Assembly: GCA_023374045.1 (NCBI GenBank)
Contig: CM041779.1
Location: forward strand, 272,586,062 to 272,650,061
Origin: Limonium bicolor
Taxonomy: Eukaryota; Streptophyta; Magnoliopsida; Caryophyllales; Plumbaginaceae
Direction of reading: 5' to 3'
DNA: 64,000 nt
The notes beneath the pieces were generated by a model. It saw only the letters and a list, made by a program, of their open reading frames with translations. It ran no database searches and was not told where the DNA came from. Position numbers and translations under genes: made by a program. Each line of letters starts with the position of its first letter. The stretch's first letter is position 1. Of this stretch, positions 47,430 to 59,362 are shown piece by piece.

Positions 47430-49140
47430 GTGAGCCTTGATTTTTAAACCCTATCCTATGTTGATTAGAGTTGATTAGATTCTGGTCGGGTTTTAGGTCC
47501 ATTTATAACCTAATTTTAATAACTATGTTATATAACACAAATTATTAAAACCTAAGTTAGCTCACTGGAACCAATTATGAGTCGCCACCTAATTTTTACC
47601 TAAGGTAAATTAGGAAAGGTAGAGTTCGGGTTCGAGGGCTTGGTATTCGACTTATTTAAGGGTTCAATTACTTTCATTACCCCTAAGTGCGTGCTTCTGA
47701 TTTTTTTTATTTTTTAACAATTTTTGACAAGAAAATAAAGTGAAAATTAAAACTACCTATACTAGGGTTTCAGAGGCAGAATTAGGTCAAATTTTATTGA
47801 TGTCCGTAGCCACGGACCTAATGTCCAAGACCACGGACCCTAATTAAAATATGTGATTACGAAAGTCGAATTAAAATAAAAATGAAAACTTGAAAAGTCC
47901 GGGGCCACGGACACTAGATATGTACCGTAAAAACCCTAAAACTTAAAAATTTGAGAAAACAAAAAATCCCGTCACCGTCCGTGGGTGTCCGTGGCCACGG
48001 ACAACCCGTCCGTGGTCCCGGACCACTGGTCCGAGGTAACGGACCACCCACGGATGGTGGGTTTTTGGTGGTTCCCGATGGTGTTTTTCGCTTAAAATTT
48101 ATGGGCGTGTAGCCTAAATGATGTACAAGATGTTAGTAATTAGAAGTTTTCAGTTTGAAGTCGAATTAAGCACGAAACTTAGCAAACAAGTTAAAAGGTA
48201 GAAACTGAAACAAATGTCGATTCAGAGATTGTAAAAGGTTAGTTTGCCACCAAAATTTGACAGAAGGTTAATGAAATCGTGGAGAATTGAAATATCCACT
48301 TACAAACCTTTTTTACTTTTCGGATTATGATGATTTTTCATGTCGGGATTCGTCGGGGCCTCGTCGATGGCAGTTTTGAAAGGACTTCGAATTGAACTTC
48401 TGAATCCTTCTTCCTTGTGTTGTTAAGGATGTTTTTCCTTCTGTTTTTGTTGTGTTTCTATGTGTTTTTGATGTTTGGAAATCTGATTGGAGTAGAAAGA
48501 TTGTGTTTTCGGTGATGTTGGGGTGATTTCGGTAGAGTTTCAGTATTGATTTGAGGTTTGGAAGTGCAAAAATGTGGGGAGAGTATTTGTGGCTGTGTTT
48601 TCTGACTTTAGAAGTGTTCTCTCTGCCCTAGGTCGTTTTTAGAAGGTCCTTTTATAGAAAGAGCATGGTCAAATTGATAGAACAAGATCTTTATCTAAAA
48701 CCTTGATTTTGTGCTCTAAGGGAATCTGATTTTTTAGAATATATTGTCGGCCGAGAAAAATTATGAAATTTTCACTGAAGGTAAAGGATGATTCTTAGGA
48801 ATTTTGAGAGTTGAAGTAGGGTTATTTTGATAAATAACCGATTAGATAAAAATCTCACAATATGGAATCTCCCATAATTCATAACTTATTATTGGAAAGT
48901 CGAAATAACAAAATTTCAATGGAATTAATCTCTAAAAATAATCCTCGATCTTGTACCAAAATTTCATGATATTTTGATTTGATTTTGATATTTTCGAGAG
49001 GAGAGAGAAAATTGCAAAAATGATTGAATTTCTCTTTTAATTTTTGGGCTAAGGTTCCAAATAAAATAATTTAAGGTTTATGACTGTATGTAGTCATGCT
49101 AACCATGTGAAAATTTTATTTTAATTTTGGAAAGCTTTTT

Positions 49141-52100
49141 TGTAACACCCCATCCAAAGCCAATCGTGGTTATCGCAAACTAAACCCTTAATCGAATACG
49201 TCACAACGGAAATAATAAACACCTGCACCTTGCCACGGTCTGATCGTTAGAAAATACCGGCCTTAACATTTACAACACTTAACCAAAATACTTAACCAAC
49301 CCAAAACATCACCATCCATAATACCACAACCAACCGAGTACAAATCGCTAAGACATAACCACAACCTTACATCAGTTTAAATATAAACAGACGGGTGCAC
49401 AGGCGCAACCCGAACTCAAAATAAATATCCCATCCTAAGTCTAACCGCTCCTACTCTCGTAGTGCGTCCTCATGGGTCTCTTACCTGCAAGTGTAAAAAC
49501 AGCCCCCAAAGGGGGTCAGCACGAATGCTGGTACACCCTCTCATGGCCCCCAAGCTAACGGGGCTACGACGACTAATTGTCGATAGCATGGAAATTGATT
49601 ACATACACAAGCATAATATGAAGTGCAATAACAATAACCACAGATGAACACATATAGTTCACAACAATGAACGACACAAGCGTTCCCTTATCAAGTGGGT
49701 TAGTAACCCCCTCCTTAGTCCTCATTTCCTTAATCTCAGTTCCTTACCTTACCTTAATCTCAATCTTAATCTTAACTTAATCTCAGTATACAAACCGTTC
49801 CTGGAAGGGAATGGTTGTAGCTTAATTCGAACCTGGGATTTAGGTCATCCCACCGCACCATCTTAATGCCACCTACTCTGGACGGGAGTCCAGCGTAGCT
49901 GGGCCGGCAACCGGCCCTAGGCTACAAGTCTGAAGACAAGTCCTTAAGCGGAGGGCGGATCTGATTCAGATACCATCCCCTTTTTCCTTAGCATGCATGA
50001 CCGGAGATCGGTCCCGGGTTTCCTCACTCAAGTTCCAGTTAGTAGAGAAATCTTAATCACCATGTGCTAGCTAAGCCTTAACGGGCATTAACCAACAATC
50101 ACCAAACTTAACTCTTATTCTTAACTCAGTAAGTACTAAACTTGGTTAGTAACAATCTCAAGTCTCGCGGGTTAGTGTAAAGATAACACAAACACAACGA
50201 GAACAAATATAACCGGTTGCATGCTTTATCTTGTTTTAGTCATAGCAATGAAACAGATAGCACACAAGCCGAGGGACACCTCGTTAGCAAGCAGGTCACA
50301 AGAAAGATTGTACCGTTCACCGTCGATCGTTGTTTGATTAACCTTCTTCGGGGTCCCAATTCACAAACCTAAAACATTCATTCATTTTTAGGTCATTAGT
50401 TATTTGTACCTTACTTAACTCACTTAGTCCCTAAAGATTTCCATTCAATAACCTCTCAAGTCTTTGCCACTTAGCTTACAAACTTAACTTTAACATTAAA
50501 ATTTATACTTAAGTTAACTTAATCCCTTAAGTTCTTAGGGTCCTAATCATTACCACCCTACCAAAGGTATACCTTATTACCTATTACCATCCTTAGAATC
50601 CAAAATTTCTTTTTTTTTATTTTTGGGTCGACCGAACTTCCGACCGACCTTACCCAAGGTCGGTCCATTCCAGAACACATTACCGTTTGAAAATTCTACC
50701 CCGACAGACCTTGCAAGTCCGGTCCCCAAGGTCAGTCCATTCCCGAGAGTTTCCCCGAGGGAAATTTGAGCTCGACCGAACTTGTCAAGTCCGGTCCTAT
50801 GTTCGGTAGATTCCAGAGACTTATTACCGTACAAAATCATTGGCATGACCGACCTTGCAAGTCTGGTCCCAAGGTCGGTCCATTCCAGAGACTTAATTCC
50901 TTCACAAAATACAAGCCCGACCGAACTTGTAAGTCCGGTCCTATGTTCGGTCGATTCCAGAGACTTTCTCCGGCAGTGTAAACTGAGCTCGACCGACCTT
51001 GCAGGTCCGGTCCTCAAGGTCGGTCGGCTCCAGAACCTTGTTTCTAAATTCTCTTTCAACTCCAAACTTCTCCTCATATATCCTAATATGTTATAACCTC
51101 ATTTGGGCACCTCAAATACACCTTAAGCCAACCACTAAACACTTAAATCACTCACCAACATCCTCTTTAATCATTATGCATTTTTTCCTTGTAACCATGC
51201 CAACACTTGTAACATTTTCCACTAGGTCTCTAGGTGGTGGTTCATACCTAATGTAACCACTATGCCAAATGTTTCCCCACAACTATAACATCATCTCCCA
51301 AGCATCTTTCACCATCTAAAACTCTTTTATATATTTACTTAAAGTTCCTTCACAAGCTTAAGCTTTCATCCATCAACACCTTATTTCCTTCCTAGTTGTT
51401 TACCAACATTTGCCTAAGTCCTAAATACTCATATACATTCTCTTGATTCCTAAATCCTTCATAGTAATGCCTAAGTCATTATAACTCATTATAACACTTT
51501 ATGTCACCCCTTTTTCATCAAGACAACCTCTAAAACTTCCTAGTACTTCCTTAGTCATTAAATTCCCTTAGAACATCTTAAATACTTAAGTTCTCCTTTA
51601 AATTTTGCCATGGGTTCTCTAGTATATAGCACATCCTAACACTTGGTTTTTCTCCATCAAACAACCAATATCACTCAAATTCTCATCACAAACCTTAACA
51701 CCAATTTACACCAAAACTACACCCACATCTTATAGTGCATAAACTTAAATGCTTGGCACTTAGGCCCTTAAATGACAATAATCTTAACCACTGAATTTTT
51801 ACATATATTTGCCTTCAACCTGCAAATACACACAACAAGGCTCCCATTGAAATAAAATGCTTCTTGTAATTCACCTTGATATTCTTAAACTATCTCTTTT
51901 TCCTCATTTGCTCCTTAGTCACAAGTTCACAATCATGATCATTGTTTCTCCTAGGTCATATATAACCCTTTTCTAAGGTAAACTCTCCACTAAACTCATC
52001 ACATATCTAAATCTCATTCCCTTAAACAATAAAACACCTTAGGGTAAGTAATTTACCTTGTTCTTTTACAAGCTTTAAAAACTTTCTTCCTTAGGTTTTT

Positions 52101-53364
52101 CCTTCCTCAATCTCGATCACCAATATATATCTCCTTGCCAATGTTCTAACCAATATCCAATGACTCCAATGAGTACTATATAATACATTAACCCTAAGGA
52201 ACAAACCCTAGGTTAAAAATGTGCTTTAAGGTATTAAGGTGATTGTTTTACCTTGGTTTCTCAAGACAAGCTTGGATATTGAGCAAGAAGGACCTCCTCA
52301 ATCCTTTGAAGAGTAGAAAACAAGCTAGAACAAGGCATAAACATGGATTCCCATGAGTGCAAATTTTCGGACATGGAAAGAAATGATGGAAACCTAGATT
52401 TTCTTACACTTTCTTTACCTTAAAAGAATGGAGAAGCCAATGGAGTCTCCAAACTTGAATTTCCTCCTCTAATGGTGGTTTGACTTGGCACCAAATCAAA
52501 GCTCTTGGAGTTTTGAAAAGATAGAAAGAAGGAGCTTGAGCTAACTAAGGAGAATATGTGATTTGTTTTGGTTTTGGAGCTAAAATGAGCAAGATGTGTG
52601 CAAAGCTAGATGGAGCTAGCATGGAGTTGCTCTTCACGTTAATGGAGAAGGGAGAGAGCTTGAGAAAATCGTGGGAAACAAGAGAGAATGAAGGGGTGAG
52701 GAGAGAGGTGAGTAAATGAGATATTTATGTTAAAGGGTTAATAGTACTTTTGCTTTATAACTCTTTATTTGCTTTCTTATTGCTTAATGACTCATAAAGG
52801 TGGTGATTCACCTTATAAGAAACCGGCCCCCATTTAATAATAAGGGTACTTAAGTCTTTGTTGACCAAATATCTCACTTATATTGACTTATGTTATAAAC
52901 TAGCTTAATTAATTTACTATTCACAAAACAAGGCACATTGTTGTGAAATTTTTGATTTCCCATTGATATAGACTTCCAAATGTGATACTATATAGTACAC
53001 ATGTTAATTAAAGAGTAATGATGGACATTTAGCCATTCAAAACTCATTTACAAGACAATTTTTCAAAAATGTGCTTTAAGACTCCTTAAAGCACATTTTG
53101 TGTTTTGACTTGTTTTCAAGCTTGGTTTTCTTTGGTAATTGATTTAAAATGACCATTAGGATATTACTAAGGTCTTAGAACAATATTTGGGTACTCTCCC
53201 AAGTCTCTCCAAGCTTAGAGCACGTTTTTGCTTAAACTGCTCTTTTGGTGTTTCCTTATATTTTCTTTGATTAGAAATGTTTCTTAATGTTTCTAAGGCA
53301 TTATTTAGCCTCCTTATATCTTAGTTTATCATTTAAATACCATATCTAAGTTTGGGGTATTTCA
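49141..53364 (-). repeat. Family Y solo LTR, 4,224 bp
   Basis: On the plus strand it starts TGTAACACCCC and ends GGGGTATTTCA, so it lies in minus orientation (TGAAATACCCC...TGTTACA). It is flanked by TTTTT at 49136-49140 and 53365-53369, and the partner LTR at 41464-41468 has the single TTTTT empty site. No internal region is present, so the element recombined down to one LTR. It is the reverse complement homologue of 59363-64000. Confidence 0.92.
50625..51040 (-). repeat. GC-rich near-palindrome array in Y solo LTR
   Basis: About five units of roughly 80-90 bp, each carrying CGACCGAACTTG...CAAGTCCGGTC and a following GTTCGGTCGATTCCAGAGAC. Same motif as 61930-62195 in Y copy 3 but with different unit joins, so the arrays have turned over independently. 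Confidence 0.8.
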
Positions 53365-53656
53365 TTTTTATTTCTATTTTGAGGCTATTTCATGTGTTAA
53401 TTATTAAAGAAAATAGCTTATAATATGAATTAAAAGCTAAATTTCCAGAATAAATATTATCAGAAAATCATGAAATACCTTTCATAACGACTATGATTTT
53501 GGAATTGTTTGGAGATAGTGAACAAGTCATTTGAAAATAGAAAATCCCGAGAATGTCCTTGGAAAATCCCGCATTGGTGCATTTTGACCATTTTGCCCTT
53601 AATAACACGTGTGCCTTAGAGATTATTACGAGGAGGTTAAAATTTTGGGTATAACA

Positions 53657-53790
53657 CATCACTGTGAGGTTTTGTCATCGAGATACGGGACTTGATCCCT
53701 AGGGTTCAGATTAATGTGGAACTAGATGCTCTTGGACTATTAGAATTGAGGAATATGACTTCGGGACGAAGTCCTTTTTAGGGGGTAGAT
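53657..53790 (+). other. Internal end and polypurine tract of a chromovirus-like element
   Basis: About 130 bp remain: GACTTCGGGACGAAGTCC followed by TTTTTAGGGGGTAGAT, the same arrangement as at 5070-5105, then an LTR start. The rest of this element's interior is absent, replaced by the T element on the left. Confidence 0.65.
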
Positions 53791-54609
53791 TGAAGTATCC
53801 CTAATATTAATTACTTTAATTAATAATGAATTCAATAAATAAAAATAATTAATGAGAGATTAAGGAATTAAATATCCTTAAATAAGAAAAGGGGAATAAT
53901 ATAATATTTAAATAAATCCTAAGAAGTCGTTAGTAACATTAATGATCACTAAATGACCTTGAGAATGTTTTAGAAAAAGAAATATAAACAAAAACATAAT
54001 CAAGCGTTTTTACATCAAAAAACGTGTCACAAATATTTTTAAAGTGAAAACGAGGTCTTAGACACCTCATAAGATTATTTGGGTTATTTTGGAGGTATTG
54101 AAAAATTAATTGGTTAAGTAGTCGGAATAAAAGACGTCGTGTTTTCGCCTAAAATGGTGAAATGCAAACCAATTCAAAAACAAATACTAAATAATTAAAT
54201 TTGTAAATAACAATAATAGTTATTGTTTGAAAATATAAATTTGGAGACATAAAATGGTCAGCCTCATCAAATAAAAAAACGTGTCGCAAATGGTATGAAA
54301 AACGGATCTAAAATGAGCTAAAAACGACTTGTATATATTACGTTAAAAAAACTAATAATAATATAGGGCCGACCCGCCCAAAGAAACTAGGATGGTCTAA
54401 TCTCTCCCTCCATTTTCGATGATACTAACCCACCCAAAACAAAAATAAAATAACTCGGCTTAGGGTGCGTTCTTTCAGGGCGTTTTGCCTTTCTTTGGAT
54501 TAAGGTGACATGTGTCATTTAATTATTGGGTTAACTTTACCCTTTCGTCCCACCAAAATTGAAATACTCCACCCTCATTGGTTAACTATAGTGACATTAA
54601 CCATAAAGC

Positions 54610-54616
54610 TATAAAA
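54610..54616 (+). promoter_or_regulatory. Probable TATA box of LTR promoter
   Basis: TATAAAA lies about 820 bp into the LTR, followed by a C/T-rich stretch (54650-54910) like a transcribed leader. If right, U3 is short and almost 4.6 kb of the LTR would be R and U5. Confidence 0.4.
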
Positions 54617-56948
54617 CCCAGCTTATTTTACTCAACTCCGAACGCACCCTTAGTCTTCATCCACGGTAATACTTGCAACCCTAGCCAGAACAATTCTAGT
54701 AACTCTCAAACTCACCGCCTCTCATCTCTAATTCGCTGGTGATTTTGTAACCCTAACTGAAAAACTACACGCTCAGCGCCTATCTTCTTCATTCTCAATT
54801 TTTCTTCTCAATCTGCAACCCTAACTGAAGATTTGCTCAGCGCCGCTGCTCCTTCCCCATCTACTCTTCCTCGACTTTTCTTCTTCTTCTCTGCATTCTT
54901 TCTTCTTGTTCCTCGCCAACAAACAAGAAACATCAAGAGCCCTTATTCCTTTTCTTGTGTTACTGCGATTCGGGACCCAAAACAGAGGTAAGTTTCATTG
55001 TTTCCTTGCAATTTCTCTCATGGTTTCAGTACGAGTTGGAACCCATCTTTACTTCCCCATTTTTCTTTGTTTCTCTGCTCGAGTGTTAAAACTGGGATCT
55101 GAAAGAGGAGAACGCAGCCATGCTTTGTCCGGTTCAACAGGAAATCCCGAGGTAGTGAGGTGTACTACTTTAGTTTCTCCTTACGCACTCTCGGCTTGTT
55201 TCGAATCAGTCATTCCAAAACCCTAACTTGTCCCTCTCTGTCTCCTTCTTGTTTGAACATGAGTAATACCGGCAGAGTTGTTGCTGTCCAAGTTTGAAGA
55301 TTGTAAGGGGAAACCAAGAAGACACAACCAGTCTCTTTTGGAGCCGAAATTAGAGCCACTTGCTCTCGAGAATTTAAGGTTATATCGGTCATTCTCCTTT
55401 CTTCTTGTTTCATTTTTGTTTTGTCCGAGAGATAGGACTTAGTGATTTTGGTATTCTGATTAGGTTCGAATGGTAAGGTTAGTTTGTTTATTCTGTTGAA
55501 TCGAAAATTAGGGTTCGTGATGATTGTTGGAGACTACTGGTAAGTCCGAAAATTTTGGAGAATTGAGTGTGTTATTCTGTACAGAGATTACGGTTTCTTG
55601 TGGTATTGTAGGGTTCTGAAAACTAAAGAAGAAATGTTAAGTGACTAATTAAGATTTCCCAGAACATGGAATTAGATTATGAAGGCGCAATTAGGGGATA
55701 AAATCTGAAGATTTGGGTTTTGAATTTTGTGAACATGGGGTTACGAATGGAATTAGATAAAATAGGGTTTTGAATATCAAATTGGGGAAAATAGTGATTA
55801 AATTCCAAAATTCCATTTAGGGTTTCTGATTCAAATTGAGGAGAATATATAGATTACGGTGTCTGGTTAGAATTAGGATTTCTAGGGTGAAAATTATAAA
55901 TGTTAGAAAATTGAGGGGTAAAACTAAAATTCTAAGAAAATCTAAAATTAGGGTTACAAATTGAATTTGATTTGGGAACTAAAAAAAATTAAAAGATCAA
56001 AATTGAATTGGGACTTTCACTAGTTAAGATTGCAATAGGTTAGTCAAAATCAAATTGGACAACATTGGTCAACTAAGTAAAAAAAAATTAACTAGTGTTA
56101 GTCAACACTTGGTTAGCTGAAACTTATTTGGACTAGGCTGGGCTTGATCTGTATAGCCCAAATTAATTGGTCTGAAATGAATTAAGTTTTTTTTTTAGAA
56201 GGCCGAAATGAATTAAGTTTTAAAATAGATCATCTTGACAAAAAAAATTGAAATTGAATTTGGTCTAGTAAAATTAAATTAGGTTGGTCAACTTGAGTTG
56301 GGCTAGAAATTGGTCCACAAGGTCAATTCAGATTGGGCCTAAATAAATCTAAATCACAAAAGGAAAATCAAATTGGCTCAAACATCTAATTAAAAATGAG
56401 TCTAATTTGGAATTGGAAAATAAGGTATTTAGTAGACAAACAAATTATGTAATGGCTTAAGGGATAGAAATCAAAATAAAGGATTGGACCAACTCTAAAT
56501 AACTAAGTATTAAATTAGTAAATTGTAAGGAGGTAAGGATTTTATTAAGGGATTTGCTACTATAAATCTATATTAATTCGTAATGATGTTAAGGTTGATG
56601 TATATATATATACCACGTGGGTCCTCTGATAAGTATATGTATATATAATTAGAGGAGTAGAACAAAAGACGCATTTTAAAGTTCATACGGAACTTAGAAA
56701 ATTCTGAAGCTATGAATATGTTAGTGTAGCATTAAATCAGTGGAAACATATATATACACGTGTGTGTGTGTGTACGTAATTGTTAAACATTGGAGTTTAT
56801 GAAATTATATCTATATAGATGTGCAAATACGTGTATAAATAATTGAACGATTGGGACTCTAGAACAATTAATTAGAGGTTGGATGATATGATTAATTAGA
56901 TATAACTATTAAAGTTGGAAAGTATTTCTAGAGTTGATATCTTGTTGT

Positions 56949-56949
<1 letters not shown>

Positions 56950-56980
<31 letters not shown>
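56950..56980. repeat. (TA)n microsatellite
   Basis: About fourteen TA dinucleotides in a row within the third LTR family. Confidence 0.9.
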
Positions 56981-56982
<2 letters not shown>

Positions 56983-59269
56983 GAGAACTTATATATAAAT
57001 ATATATATGCATGTGTATATGGTTGGGAACCATATAATATTAAATGGTGAATGTTATGACATGAATATAATTTATAAACAATAGGTTATAAAGTTTTAAG
57101 TTCAAATGTAACTTGTTACAAGATGAATAAACTATATAATACAATGTATTATAATAAGTGTTGTAAACTAATGTATATAAATAAATTAAACTAGTCAACT
57201 AGTTTGTCCAAAGAAGTCAAAGTTGACCAACTCATAAATATATAATGAGAGTTTAAGGAGTAATATTGTTGCATGACGAATAATAACATATGAATATGCA
57301 ATCTTATGTTATACTTGTATATACACATATATACATACAATTATATTATACAAGTGGTTCTAAACATATATATATATATTAATGCATGTGTACATGCAAC
57401 TATAGGTTATATACTTAATACATATATGTATATGGATAAATATATAAGTACGTATGGATATGATTATATATATACATTATAAATAGCATGGAGTATAATG
57501 GGTTAAAAACCAACGGTCAAAATATTTCAAACTACGAGTTTACGTAGTATGACAACTGATTTAATTAAACTTGAGCATACGACAAACTTGAACCAAATTA
57601 ACTGTTGAAACCCGGGGATGAACTGTTGGGGTCCTTAGCGTCATTCGGAAATACGGGATTTAATTAGTCATGAGGATTGACTTGTAGTAATATGAATATT
57701 TCATATCGTACGTTTGACAAGGGCGCCAGACGAGCATGGGTTTCTACGCATCCTAGGTCTTAGTGTACGGCATGTGGACGGTGTGGTCTGAATTGACCTG
57801 AGGAAGGATTAAGACATTATTGTGTGTTTAAAAATGCTATGTGTGGCTTTATATGCATGATTATGTGAATTAAAAATGTATACATGATCGTTTATCTCAC
57901 ACCGTTATTATTGTACGCGAACGTCCTGTCGGACTAATACTACATCGACTATAGATCGACTTATATAAACATACATAGACGCGTAAGATGCTGGAGTGGT
58001 GGTTACCTAATATAATACAATTAGTATTATAATTATATGATTAACCTAAGTAAAATGCTTAGGCACGAGACGCGATGAAGTCGATCTCAGAGTTTGGATC
58101 TCGAACATGAATGTAACCCAGACTATTTCTAGGTAAGTGTGTAAGACCCCGAGAGCTGCCATATTAAATATGAACTCTTCATAACCTAAGACGATACTCG
58201 AGGTAATTTATTAACAAATTAATCACACATTGGAGGTTTGGTGTATGAGGGAAACCTAGTTTAGACTCACTTTAGCTGGTTACGCATAGTGATCACAATA
58301 GAGTGGATGACTGGTACAGGTCTACTCACATAGTACTCCATTCGATTGCATAGATCATTGGACGGAGTCCCGCGTAAGGGAATGGCTATGGCCGTTGGTG
58401 TCCTGCCATATAATAGGTGACATAAGTAGGATTCGGGTTCCCACGTTACGGGAATGGTTACTACCGTTGGTGTCCCGCCATATAATAGGTGACAACAAGA
58501 GAGTGTGTGGAAAACAAGTCGTCTATTAACAAGACGTCTGTCAATGGATAAAGATAACCGAGTGTACTAACTAACAAGTGTAATTTAATTGGTTTTACGA
58601 GACTTAATTCATCCTCGTACGTGTGAATAACAATAAAGCGAGCCTCAAAGGCCAATGACAAGTGCTATTGTACTTAACGACCTTCACACTGTTTTGTGGT
58701 TTCTCTATGATTGTGGTTATATTGTACAATGACTACTTGTGGATTGTAATGGACTTGATGATTGAATTATTCAATGTTTACACATGTTCCTTTACCGCAC
58801 TTATTATAACTGTAAACCGGACAAGCATTAAATGAATCTAATATCAAGATGGCTAATACGACTTAAATGACCGATGGGGTACACCTAGCATACTCGGCGT
58901 TTATCGCTGACCTCCGTGCCATTTGTCAGGTGGAAGATCGAGCTATGAAGCCGGAGCGCGGGATTTCTGAGTAGATGACGTCGCCTTACTTTTAGTTACA
59001 GTTGTATTAAGTATGTTGTAAATTTGGAAAGTATTCTAGATGCTCATTAGTTATGTAGATCGGGTTGTAATTAGGCTAGTGTAGTAGACATCTCGTTCAT
59101 TGCGGTTTGTTATTGTTATTATTGTTTAGTTTCTACTTCTTTACTCGCATGGGCGAGAAATGGCATGTGACACCCGAGTGAGGATTATTATCGTTTAGAC
59201 TTCTGTGGTGAGACGATTTTATTTATGCTACAGAGAGATTATTATGGGTTTAACGAGTGGGGTGTTACA

Positions 59270-59362
59270 ATAATGGCTGTGGAAATTTGATTTTTTGAAT
59301 TTTCAATAATTTTCTAGCAATTTCTGATTAAATCTGACGAGAAATTGAATTTAAAATATTCC
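59270..59362 (+). repeat. Family T LTR scrap, plus orientation
   Basis: The 93 bp between two long LTRs match the reverse complement of about 26797-26890 (AATTTTCTAGCAATTTC, AAATCTGAC, AGAAATTGAATTTAAA). It shows that both neighbours landed in an older T-family LTR. Confidence 0.7.

Larger units (their letters stand above)
40957..53656 (-). mobile_element. Tat/Ogre-like LTR element (family T, copy 2)
   Basis: On the minus strand: 5' LTR (53656-47430, split by a Y solo LTR), primer binding site (47429-47408), leader, degenerate gag (46116-45374), then about 2.6 kb without pol, a 42-bp minisatellite (42775-42010), polypurine tract GACGGGGGCAA (about 41768-41758) and a partial 3' LTR (41755-40957) cut by the Y LTR. 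A variable tandem array just upstream of the 3' LTR is a known habit of Tat/Ogre elements. No reverse transcriptase or integrase motif was seen, so the copy is non-autonomous or decayed. Confidence 0.75.
47430..53656 (-). repeat. 5' LTR of T copy 2, interrupted by a Y solo LTR
   Basis: On the minus strand it begins TGTTATACCCAAAA at 53656 and ends GGCTCACA at 47430. Without the insertion (49141-53364 plus one TTTTT) it is about 1,998 bp. A GTCCGTGGCCACGGAC array spans 47802-48052. Confidence 0.8.
53791..59269 (+). repeat. 3' LTR, about 5.48 kb, third chromovirus-like family
   Basis: Begins TGAAGTATCCC right after the polypurine tract and ends GGGGTGTTACA. The tail from about 57600 (GGGGATGAACTGTTGGGG, TTCGGAAATAC, ACGTCCTGTCGGAC, CTCGCATGGGCGAG) matches the tails of the LTRs at 5106 and 18597; the front half is unrelated to them. 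A 60-bp stretch is duplicated in tandem at 58378-58498. A (TA)n run lies at 56950-56980. Frames of about 100 residues near 54906 show no known motif. Confidence 0.8.

Noticed and set aside
50577..51256. 166-residue minus-strand frame and overlapping plus-strand frames
   Set aside because: They are created by the near-palindrome array, whose repeats keep frames open in both directions by chance; no known domain.
54906..55226. 106-residue open frame in the third LTR
   Set aside because: It lies in a C/T-rich probable leader, has no known motif, and no second copy supports it.
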